Assembly: GCF_019219825.1 (NCBI RefSeq)
Contig: NZ_JAHUXH010000001.1
Span: 310,001 to 374,000 of the forward strand
Source: Streptomyces sp. TRM70350
GTDB lineage: Bacteria > Actinomycetota > Actinomycetes > Streptomycetales > Streptomycetaceae
Length of the DNA stretch: 64,000 nt
Direction of reading: 5' to 3'
This document shows, piece by piece, positions 24,315-33,833 of the stretch; the stretch's first letter is position 1; each line of letters begins with the position of its first letter. The notes beneath the pieces are model-generated. The model saw only the letters and a program-made list of their open reading frames with translations. It searched no databases and was not told the origin of the DNA. A program made the translations under genes and the position numbers.

Positions 24315-25213
24315 CGGGAACCACCACGACGCGCACGGACGACCCGGAGCGCGCGACCCTCGACAAGGCCACGGCCGAGAACTTCCCCGTGGCCCCGTTC
24401 TTCCTGCCCAGAGCCTGGCGCGCCGACCTCATGGCCGTCTACGGCTTCGCCCGCCTCGTCGACGACATCGGTGACGGCGACCTCGCCCCCGGCGGCGCCG
24501 ACGCCCGGCTGCTCGGCGTGTCGCCCGAGCGGGCCGAGGACCGCCTGGCCCTGCTGGACGCCTTCGAGGCCGACCTGCGCCGGGTCTTCGACTCGACCCC
24601 GCGTCACCCCCTGCTGCGCCGCCTCCAGCCGACCGTCCGCCGCCGCTCGCTCACCCCCGAGCCGTTCCTCGGCCTGATCGCCGCCAACCGCCAGGACCAG
24701 CTCGTCAAGCGGTACGAGACCTACGACGACCTCCTCGCCTACTGCGAACTGTCCGCGAACCCCGTGGGCCGGCTCGTCCTCGCCGTCACCGGCACCTCCA
24801 CCCCCGAGCGGATCCGCCACTCGGACGCGATCTGCACGGCCCTGCAGATCGTCGAGCACCTCCAGGACGTGGCCGAGGACCTCGGCCGCGACCGCGTCTA
24901 TCTGCCCGCCGCGGACATGAAGCGCTTTCACGTCCAGGAGGCGGATCTCGCCACGCCGACGGCGGGCGCATCGGTGCGCGCACTGGTTGCGTACGAAGCG
25001 CAACGCGCCCGCGATCTCCTGAATGAAGGCGTCCCCCTCGTGGGTAGCGTGCACGGCAGGTTGAGGCTGTTGCTCGCGGGGTTCGTGGCGGGGGGAAGGG
25101 CGGCCATCGAGGCGATCGCCGCCGCCGAATACGACGTACTTCCCGGCCCGCCCAGACCCGGCAAGCTCCGGTTGCTGCGTGAGGTGGGCGTGACTCTGCG
25201 AGGAGAGGGGTGA
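24311..25213 (+). CDS. hpnC: Hydroxysqualene synthase-type squalene/phytoene synthase family protein
   Basis: The 300-aa protein is a trans-isoprenyl diphosphate synthase-fold enzyme of the HpnC branch. In the HpnCDE route it converts presqualene diphosphate to hydroxysqualene. It shows ATAENFPVAPFFLPRAWR, the first aspartate motif YGFARLVDDIGDG, and the second as LQDVAEDLGRDRVYLP. The HpnC N-terminal pattern ENFPVAPFFLP distinguishes it from HpnD. Start GTG 24311 overlaps the small upstream ORF, and the gene overlaps hpnD by four bases. It is the first enzyme gene of the hopanoid operon. Confidence 0.92.
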   Translation: MTGTTTTRTDDPERATLDKATAENFPVAPFFLPRAWRADLMAVYGFARLVDDIGDGDLAPGGADARLLGVSPERAEDRLALLDAFEADLRRVFDSTPRHPLLRRLQPTVRRRSLTPEPFLGLIAANRQDQLVKRYETYDDLLAYCELSANPVGRLVLAVTGTSTPERIRHSDAICTALQIVEHLQDVAEDLGRDRVYLPAADMKRFHVQEADLATPTAGASVRALVAYEAQRARDLLNEGVPLVGSVHGRLRLLLAGFVAGGRAAIEAIAAAEYDVLPGPPRPGKLRLLREVGVTLRGEG

Positions 25214-26160
25214 TCCGGACCGTGGAGTCAGCGCCACACGTGTCCGCACCGGTACTCGCCGCCTACAGCTACTGCGAGGCCGTCACCGGACAGCAGGCCC
25301 GTAACTTCGCCTACGGCATCAGGCTGCTGCCGACGCCCAAGCGTCGCGCGATGTCGGCGCTGTACGCGTTCTCCCGGCGCGTCGACGACATCGGCGACGG
25401 CGCGCTCACCGACGACGTGAAGTTCGCCCGGCTCCAGGACACCCGGACGCTGCTCGACCGGATCCGCGAGGACGCGCTCGGCGACGACGACACCGACCCG
25501 GTCGGCGTCGCCCTCACCCACGCCGCCCGGCACTTCCCGATCCCGCTCGACGGCCTGGACGAACTCATCGACGGCGTCCTGATGGACGTCCGCGGGGAAG
25601 CCTACGAGACCTGGGACGACCTGAAGGTCTACTGCCGCTGTGTGGCCGGCGCCATCGGACGGCTCTCGCTCGGCGTGTTCGGCACGGAACCGGGGGCGCG
25701 CGGCGCCGAGCGCGCGCCGGAGTACGCCGACACGCTCGGGCTCGCTCTGCAGCTCACCAACATCCTGCGGGACATCCGTGAGGACGCCGAGGGCGGGCGC
25801 GTCTATCTGCCCGCCGACGACCTGGCCAAGTTCGGCTGCTCGGCCGGGTTCAGCGGGCCGATGCCACCGGAGGGCTCCGACTTCGCGGGCCTCGTGCACT
25901 TCGAAGTGCGTCGGGCCCGCGCCCTTTTCGCCGAGGGCTACCAGCTGCTGCCCATGCTCGACCGGCGCAGCGGCGCCTGTGTCGCCGCCATGGCCGGCAT
26001 CTACCGCCGTCTCCTGGACCGCATCGAGCGTGACCCCGAGGCGGTGCTGCGCGGCCGGGTCTCGCTGCCCGGACGTGAGAAGGCCTACGTCGCCGTGCGC
26101 GGCCTGTCCGGTCTGGACGCCCGGCATGTGACCCGACGCGCCGTCAGGAGGCGTGCCTGA
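25210..26160 (+). CDS. hpnD: Presqualene diphosphate synthase
   Basis: The 316-aa enzyme condenses two farnesyl diphosphates to presqualene diphosphate. The family blocks are SYCEAVTGQQARNFAYGIRL, LYAFSRRVDDIGDGAL (first Asp motif), YCRCVAGAIGRLSLGVFG and LTNILRDIREDAEGGRVYLP (second Asp motif). Start GTG 25210 overlaps the hpnC stop. Its stop TGA shares bases with the ATG of the next small ORF (TGATG), a strong sign of coupled translation. It acts between the polyprenyl diphosphate synthase and HpnC. Confidence 0.94.
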   Translation: MIRTVESAPHVSAPVLAAYSYCEAVTGQQARNFAYGIRLLPTPKRRAMSALYAFSRRVDDIGDGALTDDVKFARLQDTRTLLDRIREDALGDDDTDPVGVALTHAARHFPIPLDGLDELIDGVLMDVRGEAYETWDDLKVYCRCVAGAIGRLSLGVFGTEPGARGAERAPEYADTLGLALQLTNILRDIREDAEGGRVYLPADDLAKFGCSAGFSGPMPPEGSDFAGLVHFEVRRARALFAEGYQLLPMLDRRSGACVAAMAGIYRRLLDRIERDPEAVLRGRVSLPGREKAYVAVRGLSGLDARHVTRRAVRRRA

Positions 26161-26300
26161 TGGACACCTTGGGGCAGAGTGACGCCGACGGCGAGAAGCG
26201 GCGGGCAACCCTCCGTGGCCGGGCGGCGTCCCTGACGGCAACGGCCTGCCATGGCGCGTCGACACGTCACGGCGGTCGCGCAGGGGAGGGTGCACGATGA
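26160..26300 (+). CDS. Small 46-aa ORF coupled between hpnD and hpnE
   Basis: The frame reads MDTLGQSDADGEKRRATLRG and continues to a basic, Gly-rich end (RHGGRAGEGAR). Its ATG overlaps the hpnD stop (TGATG) and its TGA overlaps the hpnE start (ATGA), so the three genes are exactly tiled. Such double coupling is hard to explain if the frame is not translated. I recall small unassigned Streptomyces proteins of this kind in hopanoid operons (possibly DUF6380) but cannot confirm it. No membrane segment or known motif is seen; there are one Cys and two His. It may mainly deliver ribosomes to hpnE, or it may be a small accessory protein. Confidence 0.65.
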   Translation: MDTLGQSDADGEKRRATLRGRAASLTATACHGASTRHGGRAGEGAR

Positions 26301-27697
26301 CCGACGGCATGCGGTCCGGGCCCGCACGGGACACGGTGGTGGTCGGCGGAGGGCTCGCCGGAATCACCGCCGCGCTCGCGCTCGCCGACGCCGGGGTGCG
26401 CGTCACCCTGCTCGAAGGCAGGCCGAGGCTGGGCGGCCTGGCGTTCTCCTTCCAGCGCGGCGAGCTGACCGTCGACAACGGCCAGCACGTCTATCTGCGC
26501 TGCTGCACCGCCTACCGCTGGTTCCTCGACCGGATCGGCGGCGCGGCACTGGCTCCGCTGCAGGACCGTCTGGACGTGCCCGTCGTCGACGTCACCAAGC
26601 CCGAGGGCCGGCGGCTCGGCAGGCTGCGGCGCGACGCGCTGCCGGTGCCCCTGCATCTGGGGCGCAGCCTCGCGACGTATCCGCATCTCTCGCTCGCCGA
26701 GCGCGCCAAGGTCGGCCGGGCCGCGCTCGCGCTCAGGGGCCTCGACCTCGCCGATCCGACCCTGGACGCACAGGACTTCGGCAGCTGGCTGACCGCGCAC
26801 GGTCAGTCGGCGCGTGCCGTCGAGGCCCTGTGGGACCTGGTCGGGGTCGCCACCCTCAACGCGGTCGCGGGCGACGCCTCCCTGGGGCTCGCCGCGATGG
26901 TCTTCAAGACCGGTCTGCTGTCCGACCCGGGCGCGGCCGACATCGGCTGGGCGCGCGTCCCGCTGGGCGAGCTGCACGACCGGCTGGCCCGCAGGGCGCT
27001 CGACTCCGTGGGCGTCCGTACCAGGATCCGTTCACGTGTCACCTCCATCTCCCCAAACGACAACGGGCGTTGGTGCGTTCAGGTTCCCGGCGAGGTCATC
27101 GAGACGGACGCGGTTGTGCTCGCCGTACCCCAGCGCGAGACCTACGACCTGCTGCCGGGCGGCGCCCTCGACGACCCGGAACAGCTGCTGCGGATCGGCA
27201 CCGCGCCGATCCTCAACATCCATGTCGTCTACGACCGCAAGGTCGTCGACACCCCCTTCCTCACCGCGCTCGGCACGCCCGTGCAGTGGGTCTTCGACCG
27301 CACCGAGGCGTCGGGGCTGAAGACCGGCCAGTACCTGGCGCTGTCGCAGTCGGCCGCACAGGACGAGATCGACGCGCCCGTGGCCGTACTGCGCGAGCGG
27401 TACCTGCCCGAACTTCAGCGCCTGCTGCCGCGCACCCGCGGCGCCGAGGTGAAGGACTTCTTCGTGACCAGGGAGCGCACCGCGACCTTCGCTCCCGCCC
27501 CCGGCGTCGGAGGGCTGCGGCCCGGCGCCCGCACCAAGGCATCCGGCCTGTACCTGGCCGGAGCGTGGACCGCCACCGGGTGGCCCGCGACCATGGAAAG
27601 TGCGGTCCGCAGTGGCATCGGCGCGGCGGACGCCGCGTTGCGTGCCCTGGGCCGGCCCCGCCCTCGCCATCTCTTCGACGTCGAGGAGGCGGCGTGA
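26297..27697 (+). CDS. hpnE: Hydroxysqualene dehydroxylase (FAD-dependent)
   Basis: The 466-aa flavoprotein of the phytoene-desaturase/amine-oxidase superfamily would reduce hydroxysqualene to squalene. The FAD motif is VVVGGGLAGITAALALADAG, followed by RLGGLAFSFQRGELTVDNGQH, and the C-terminal FAD block is GLYLAGAWTATGWPATMESA. These blocks and its position after hpnC and hpnD define it as HpnE rather than a carotenoid desaturase. ATG 26297 follows CAGGGGAGGG and overlaps the 46-aa ORF. The stop overlaps a possible GTG start of the next gene. Confidence 0.93.
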   Translation: MTDGMRSGPARDTVVVGGGLAGITAALALADAGVRVTLLEGRPRLGGLAFSFQRGELTVDNGQHVYLRCCTAYRWFLDRIGGAALAPLQDRLDVPVVDVTKPEGRRLGRLRRDALPVPLHLGRSLATYPHLSLAERAKVGRAALALRGLDLADPTLDAQDFGSWLTAHGQSARAVEALWDLVGVATLNAVAGDASLGLAAMVFKTGLLSDPGAADIGWARVPLGELHDRLARRALDSVGVRTRIRSRVTSISPNDNGRWCVQVPGEVIETDAVVLAVPQRETYDLLPGGALDDPEQLLRIGTAPILNIHVVYDRKVVDTPFLTALGTPVQWVFDRTEASGLKTGQYLALSQSAAQDEIDAPVAVLRERYLPELQRLLPRTRGAEVKDFFVTRERTATFAPAPGVGGLRPGARTKASGLYLAGAWTATGWPATMESAVRSGIGAADAALRALGRPRPRHLFDVEEAA

Positions 27698-27756
27698 GGA
27701 ACGAGCAGCACGCGGCAGGCCCCCGCACCTCCGGTACCGCAACAAGAGGAGAGACT

Positions 27757-28830
27757 GTGCCCACTGCGCCCCCGGCCTCGAAGGCCGCTCGAGAGACCGC
27801 GGTGGACGTGACCGCGCTCCTGGAGCGCGGCCGGACCCTGGCCACACCGGTACTGCGGGCGGCCGTCGACCGCCTGGCACCTCCCATGGACACGGTCGCC
27901 GCGTACCACTTCGGCTGGATCGACGCCGCGGGCAACCCCGCCGACGGCGACGGCGGCAAGGCCGTGCGCCCCGCCCTCGCCGTCCTGTCCGCCGAGGTCA
28001 CCGGAGGCGCGCCCGAGGTCGGCATCCCCGGAGCTGTGGCGGTCGAACTGGTGCACAACTTCTCGCTGCTGCACGACGACCTGATGGACGGCGACGAACA
28101 GCGCCGGCACCGCGACACCGTCTGGAAGGTGCACGGCCCCGCCCAGGCCATCCTGGTCGGCGACGCCCTGTTCGCACTGGCCAACGAGATCCTGCTGGAA
28201 CTCGGCACCGTCGAGGCCGGCCGCGCCACCCGCCGCCTGACCACCGCCACCCGCGCCCTGATCGACGGCCAGGCCCAGGACATCTCCTACGAGCACCGCG
28301 ACCGCGTCAGCGTCGCGGAGTGCCTGGAGATGGAGGGCAACAAGACCGGCGCCCTGCTGGCCTGCGCCAGCTCCATCGGCGCCGTGCTCGGCGGCGCGGA
28401 CGACCGCACCGCCGACACCCTGGAGAAGTACGGCTACCACCTGGGCCTGGCCTTCCAGGCCGTCGACGATCTCCTCGGCATCTGGGGCGACCCGGAGGCC
28501 ACCGGCAAGCAGACCTGGAGTGACCTGCGCCAGCGCAAGAAGTCCCTGCCGGTCGTGGCCGCCCTCGCGGCCGGGGGCAGCGCCTCCGAACGGCTCGGCG
28601 AGCTGCTCACCGCCGACGCCAAGAGCAGCGACTTCGCGCACTTCTCCGAGGAGGAGTTCGCGGCCCGCGCCGCCCTGATCGACGAGGCCGGCGGCCGCGA
28701 GTGGACCGCCGAGGAAGCACGCCGTCAGCACACCATCGCCATCGAAGCCCTCGACGCCGTCGACATGCCCGACCGGGTGCGGGCCCAGTTCACGGCGCTC
28801 GCCGACTTCGTCGTCGTACGAAAGAGATGA
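27757..28830 (+). CDS. Polyprenyl (farnesyl/geranylgeranyl-type) diphosphate synthase
   Basis: The 357-aa trans-prenyltransferase has the first aspartate-rich motif LLHDDLMDGDEQRRH and the second FQAVDDLLGIWGDPEATGK, with GKAVRPALAVL near the N-terminus. It elongates DMAPP with IPP and in this operon most likely makes the farnesyl diphosphate that HpnD joins. The residue before the first motif is Leu-His rather than an aromatic pair, so chain length is not certain. GTG 27757 with AAGAGGAGAG is preferred. An earlier in-frame GTG at 27694, overlapping the hpnE stop, would add 21 residues. A 119-bp gap follows before shc. Confidence 0.9.
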   Translation: MPTAPPASKAARETAVDVTALLERGRTLATPVLRAAVDRLAPPMDTVAAYHFGWIDAAGNPADGDGGKAVRPALAVLSAEVTGGAPEVGIPGAVAVELVHNFSLLHDDLMDGDEQRRHRDTVWKVHGPAQAILVGDALFALANEILLELGTVEAGRATRRLTTATRALIDGQAQDISYEHRDRVSVAECLEMEGNKTGALLACASSIGAVLGGADDRTADTLEKYGYHLGLAFQAVDDLLGIWGDPEATGKQTWSDLRQRKKSLPVVAALAAGGSASERLGELLTADAKSSDFAHFSEEEFAARAALIDEAGGREWTAEEARRQHTIAIEALDAVDMPDRVRAQFTALADFVVVRKR

Positions 28831-28949
28831 TCACTATCGGTCGAATAGCTCTCGCGTAGTCGCCGGCCGGTGTCGCGATCGGATGCGCACCGGCCGACGG
28901 CGGACCCACAGCAGACGCACCATTTGCAGCACTGCACGAAGGGGAAGCC

Positions 28950-30956
28950 ATGACAGCGACGACCGACGGAAGCACCGGGGCGCTGCCGCCCCGTGCCGCC
29001 GCGGCCAGCGAAACCGACAGCACCACTCCGGTGGCGGCCGGGGTCCACGAGGCCGCCGTACGCGCCGTCCAGCGCGCCACCGAGTTCCTGCTCGCCCGGC
29101 AGGACGCCCAGGGCTGGTGGAAGGGCGACCTGGAGACCAACGTCACCATGGACGCCGAGGATCTGTTACTCCGTCAGTTCCTCGGCATCCGCGACGAGTC
29201 CACGACCCGCGCCGCCGCCCTCTTCATCCGCGGCGAGCAACGCGAGGACGGCACCTGGGCCACCTTCTACGGTGGACCGGGCGAACTCTCCACCACCATC
29301 GAGGCGTACGTCGCCCTGCGCCTGGCCGGGGACGCGCCGGACGCGCCGCACATGGCGAAGGCGGCTCAGTGGATCCGCGCCCAGGGCGGCATCGCGGCCG
29401 CCCGTGTCTTCACCCGGATCTGGCTCGCCCTGTTCGGCTGGTGGAAGTGGGAGGACCTGCCCGAACTGCCACCGGAACTCATCTATTTCCCCAAGTGGCT
29501 GCCGCTCAACATCTACGACTTCGGCTGCTGGGCCCGGCAGACGATCGTCCCGCTGACCATCGTCTCCGCGAAGCGCCCGGTGCGGCCCGCGCCGTTCCCG
29601 CTGGACGAGCTGCACACCGATCCGGACCACCCGAATCCGGACAAGCCGCTGGCTCCCGCGGCGAGTTGGTACGGCGCCTTCCAGCGGCTCGACAAGGGCC
29701 TGCACGCCCTGCGCAAGGTCGTGCCGAGGAAGCTGCGCACGGCGGCGATGCGGTCGGCCGCGCGCTGGATCATCGAGCGGCAGGAGAACGACGGCTGCTG
29801 GGGCGGTATCCAGCCGCCGGCCGTGTACTCGGTCATCGCGCTGCATCTGCTCGGCTACGACCTTCAGCACCCCGTCATGCGGGCGGGGCTGGAGTCGCTG
29901 GACCGCTTCGCCGTGTGGCGTGAGGACGGGGCCCGGATGATCGAGGCCTGCCAGTCGCCGGTGTGGGACACCTGCCTGGCGACCATCGCGCTCGTCGACG
30001 CCGGGGTGCCCGCGGACCATCCGCAGCTGGTGAAGGCGGCCGACTGGATGCTGGGGGAGCAGATCGTGCGGCCCGGCGACTGGTCCGTGCGTCGGCCGCA
30101 ACTGCCGCCGGGCGGCTGGGCGTTCGAGTTCCACAACGACAACTACCCCGACATCGACGACACCGCCGAGGTCGTCCTCGCACTGCGCCGCGTGCGGCAC
30201 CACGACCCGGAGCAGGTGGAGAAGGCCATCGCGCGCGGGGTGCGCTGGAACCTCGGCATGCAGTCGAAGAACGGGGCCTGGGGCGCCTTCGACGTCGACA
30301 ACACCAGCCCCTTTCCCAACCGGCTGCCGTTCTGCGACTTCGGCGAGGTCATCGACCCGCCGAGCGCGGACGTCACCGCGCACGTGGTGGAGATGCTCGC
30401 GGTGGAGGGCCTCGGCCACGACCCGCGCACCCGGCGCGGCATCGAGTGGCTGCTCGCCGAACAGGAACCGGACGGCTCGTGGTTCGGACGCTGGGGCGTC
30501 AACTACATCTACGGCACCGGGTCCGTGGTGCCCGCGCTGACCACCGCCGGCCTCCCCGGTTCGCACCCGGCGATCCGGCGGGCGGTGGCCTGGCTGGAGA
30601 GCGTCCAGAACGACGACGGCGGCTGGGGCGAGGACCTGCGCTCGTACAAGTACGTCAAGCAGTGGAGCGGGAGAGGCGCCTCCACCGCCTCGCAGACCGC
30701 CTGGGCGCTGATGGCGCTGCTGGCGGCGGGGGAGCGGGACTCCAAGGCCGTCGAACGCGGCATCGGGTGGCTGGCCGCGACCCAGCGGGACGACGGCTCC
30801 TGGGACGAGCCGTACTTCACGGGCACGGGCTTCCCGTGGGACTTCTCGATCAACTACCACCTGTACCGGCAGGTCTTTCCGCTCACGGCGCTGGGACGGT
30901 ATGTGCATGGAGAGCCCTTCACGGGTTCGGGTGTCGAGGCCAAGGGGAACGAATGA
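28950..30956 (+). CDS. shc: Squalene-hopene cyclase, with a TTA codon
   Basis: The 668-aa class II cyclase turns squalene into hopene/hopanol at the membrane surface. The protonating motif is DIDDTAEV with its first Asp at about residue 401. Multiple QW repeats are visible (QDAQGWWKGD, QREDGTWATFYGG, QENDGCWGG, QNDDGGWGED, QRDDGSWDE). N- and C-terminal family blocks are complete (GTGFPWDFSINYHLYRQVFP). It starts at ATG 28950 behind GAAGGGGAAG. The codon at 29166-29168 (residue 73) is TTA, the rare leucine codon read by bldA tRNA, so cyclase synthesis and hopanoid production may depend on developmental bldA expression. The stop overlaps the next start (ATGA). Confidence 0.96.
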   Translation: MTATTDGSTGALPPRAAAASETDSTTPVAAGVHEAAVRAVQRATEFLLARQDAQGWWKGDLETNVTMDAEDLLLRQFLGIRDESTTRAAALFIRGEQREDGTWATFYGGPGELSTTIEAYVALRLAGDAPDAPHMAKAAQWIRAQGGIAAARVFTRIWLALFGWWKWEDLPELPPELIYFPKWLPLNIYDFGCWARQTIVPLTIVSAKRPVRPAPFPLDELHTDPDHPNPDKPLAPAASWYGAFQRLDKGLHALRKVVPRKLRTAAMRSAARWIIERQENDGCWGGIQPPAVYSVIALHLLGYDLQHPVMRAGLESLDRFAVWREDGARMIEACQSPVWDTCLATIALVDAGVPADHPQLVKAADWMLGEQIVRPGDWSVRRPQLPPGGWAFEFHNDNYPDIDDTAEVVLALRRVRHHDPEQVEKAIARGVRWNLGMQSKNGAWGAFDVDNTSPFPNRLPFCDFGEVIDPPSADVTAHVVEMLAVEGLGHDPRTRRGIEWLLAEQEPDGSWFGRWGVNYIYGTGSVVPALTTAGLPGSHPAIRRAVAWLESVQNDDGGWGEDLRSYKYVKQWSGRGASTASQTAWALMALLAAGERDSKAVERGIGWLAATQRDDGSWDEPYFTGTGFPWDFSINYHLYRQVFPLTALGRYVHGEPFTGSGVEAKGNE

Positions 30957-31594
30957 CGTCCCCGACCGCTCCGGCGCCGCTGCTGATCGCCTGTGCGCTC
31001 GGCATCGAGCGGCTGGCGTTGCGGCTGGGCGAGCGGGGTGGTGCGGGTGGGCCGGTGACCGTGCTCCGGACCGGCATGGGGCCCGGCGCGGCCGAGCGTT
31101 CCGTGGCGCGGGCGCTGGCCGACCCGGCACTTGACGGGGCCGCCGTGCTGGCCACGGGCTTCTGCGCGGGGCTGGCACCGGGCATGCACCCCGGCGACCT
31201 GGTCGTCGCCGAGGAGACCCGGGACCCGCGCGGCACCACGCCCTGCGTGGGCACCGACCTGCTCGTCAGGGAACTCGGACGGGCGGTGCCCGGCCGCACC
31301 GTCCACACCGGCCCGGTCACCGGCTCCGACCACGTCGTCCGCGGTCAGGAGCGGTCCGACCTGCTGTCCACCGGCGCCATCGCGGTCGACATGGAGTCGG
31401 CCGCAACGCTTCTGAGCGCCTGGCGTGCGGGAGTACGTCCGGTTGCGGCCGTCCGGGTGGTCGTGGACGCTCCAGAACATGAACTCGTCCGTATCGGCAC
31501 GGTGCGCGGTGGAATATCGGCTTTCCGCGTCCTTCGTTCCATTCTTCCCGCATTCTTTGAATGGCACCGTAATGTGCTGCTCCCCAGGAGGTGA
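30953..31594 (+). CDS. hpnG: Adenosylhopane nucleosidase/phosphorylase-type protein
   Basis: The 213-aa protein has the purine nucleoside phosphorylase/MTAN fold. The HpnG role is to remove adenine from adenosylhopane on the way to ribosylhopane and C35 bacteriohopanepolyols. The fold's nucleobase and ribose site is visible in AIAVDMESAATLL (the V-D-M-E-S signature). ATGFCAGLAPGMHPGDLVVAEETRD is the glycine-rich core. It overlaps shc by four bases and precedes hpnH by six, matching the usual hpnG-hpnH linkage. ATG 30953 was chosen for the overlap and for GGGGAACG upstream. Confidence 0.9.
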   Translation: MTSPTAPAPLLIACALGIERLALRLGERGGAGGPVTVLRTGMGPGAAERSVARALADPALDGAAVLATGFCAGLAPGMHPGDLVVAEETRDPRGTTPCVGTDLLVRELGRAVPGRTVHTGPVTGSDHVVRGQERSDLLSTGAIAVDMESAATLLSAWRAGVRPVAAVRVVVDAPEHELVRIGTVRGGISAFRVLRSILPAFFEWHRNVLLPRR

Positions 31595-31599
31595 GCCCG

Positions 31600-32622
31600 A
31601 TGGCCATGCCGCTGCGCCAGTCCATCAAGGTCGCTACATACTTGGCTGAACAAAAGCTCCGCAGGCGCGACAAGTTTCCGCTCATCGTGGAGCTGGAGCC
31701 CCTGTTCGCCTGCAACCTGAAGTGCGAGGGCTGCGGCAAGATCCAGCACCCCGCCGGGGTGCTGAAGCAGCGCATGCCGGTCGCGCAGGCCGTGGGAGCG
31801 GTGCTGGAATCCGGTGCGCCGATGGTGTCGATCGCGGGCGGCGAGCCGCTGATGCATCCGCAGATCGACGAAATCGTGCGGCAGTTGGTGGCCAAGCGGA
31901 AATACGTCTTCCTGTGCACCAACGCCATGTTGCTGCGCAAGAAGATGGACACGTTCAAGCCCTCGCCCTATTTCGCGTTCGCCGTGCACATCGACGGCCT
32001 GCGCGAGCGGCACGACGAGTCGGTCGCGAAGGAGGGCGTGTTCGACGAGGCGGTGGAGGCCATCAAGGAGGCCAAACGGCGCGGCTTCCGGGTCACCACC
32101 AACTCCACCTTCTTCAACACCGACACCCCGCAGACCGTCATCGAGGTGCTCAACTACCTCAACGACGACCTCCAGGTCGACGAGATGATGATCTCGCCCG
32201 CCTACGCCTACGAGAAGGCGCCCGACCAGGAGCACTTCCTGGGCGTGGAGCAGACCCGCGAACTGTTCAAGAAGGCCTTCGCGGGCGGCAACCGGCGCCG
32301 CTGGCGGCTCAACCACTCGCCGCTCTTCCTGGACTTCCTGGAGGGCAAGGTCGACTTCCCGTGCACCGCGTGGGCGATCCCCAACTACTCGCTCTTCGGC
32401 TGGCAGCGCCCCTGCTACCTGATGAGCGACGGCTACGTGCCGACCTACCGCGAACTGATCGAGGACACCGACTGGGACAAGTACGGCCGCGGCAAGGACC
32501 CGCGCTGCGCCAACTGCATGGCGCACTGCGGCTACGAGCCCACCGCCGTCCTCGCCACCATGGGGTCGCTGAAGGAGTCCCTGCGCGCCATGCGCGAGAC
32601 GGTCTCCGGAAACCGGGAGTGA
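31600..32622 (+). CDS. hpnH: Adenosylhopane synthase, radical SAM
   Basis: The 340-aa radical SAM protein attaches the 5'-deoxyadenosyl group to diploptene, giving adenosylhopane, the first C35 hopanoid. The iron-sulfur motif C38-x3-C42-x2-C45 is in [12 protein letters not shown], and [11 protein letters not shown] provides the SAM-binding GGE. A second cysteine cluster ([15 protein letters not shown]) is at the C-terminus. ATG 31600 is seven bases after an AGGAGG site and gives [12 protein letters not shown], whereas a GTG at 31591 would sit within the ribosome site. It is translationally close to hpnG and followed after four bases by ispG. Confidence 0.95.
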   Translation: MAMPLRQSIKVATYLAEQKLRRRDKFPLIVELEPLFACNLKCEGCGKIQHPAGVLKQRMPVAQAVGAVLESGAPMVSIAGGEPLMHPQIDEIVRQLVAKRKYVFLCTNAMLLRKKMDTFKPSPYFAFAVHIDGLRERHDESVAKEGVFDEAVEAIKEAKRRGFRVTTNSTFFNTDTPQTVIEVLNYLNDDLQVDEMMISPAYAYEKAPDQEHFLGVEQTRELFKKAFAGGNRRRWRLNHSPLFLDFLEGKVDFPCTAWAIPNYSLFGWQRPCYLMSDGYVPTYRELIEDTDWDKYGRGKDPRCANCMAHCGYEPTAVLATMGSLKESLRAMRETVSGNRE

Positions 32623-32626
32623 CGTC

Positions 32627-33802
<1,176 letters not shown>

Positions 33803-33833
33803 CGCAAGGCACGGACCGAGAGGGGGCCCTAGC

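Noticed and set aside
24311..27697. Carotenoid (phytoene) gene cluster
   Set aside because: The two synthase-like proteins and the flavoprotein match HpnC, HpnD and HpnE blocks and are followed by squalene-hopene cyclase.
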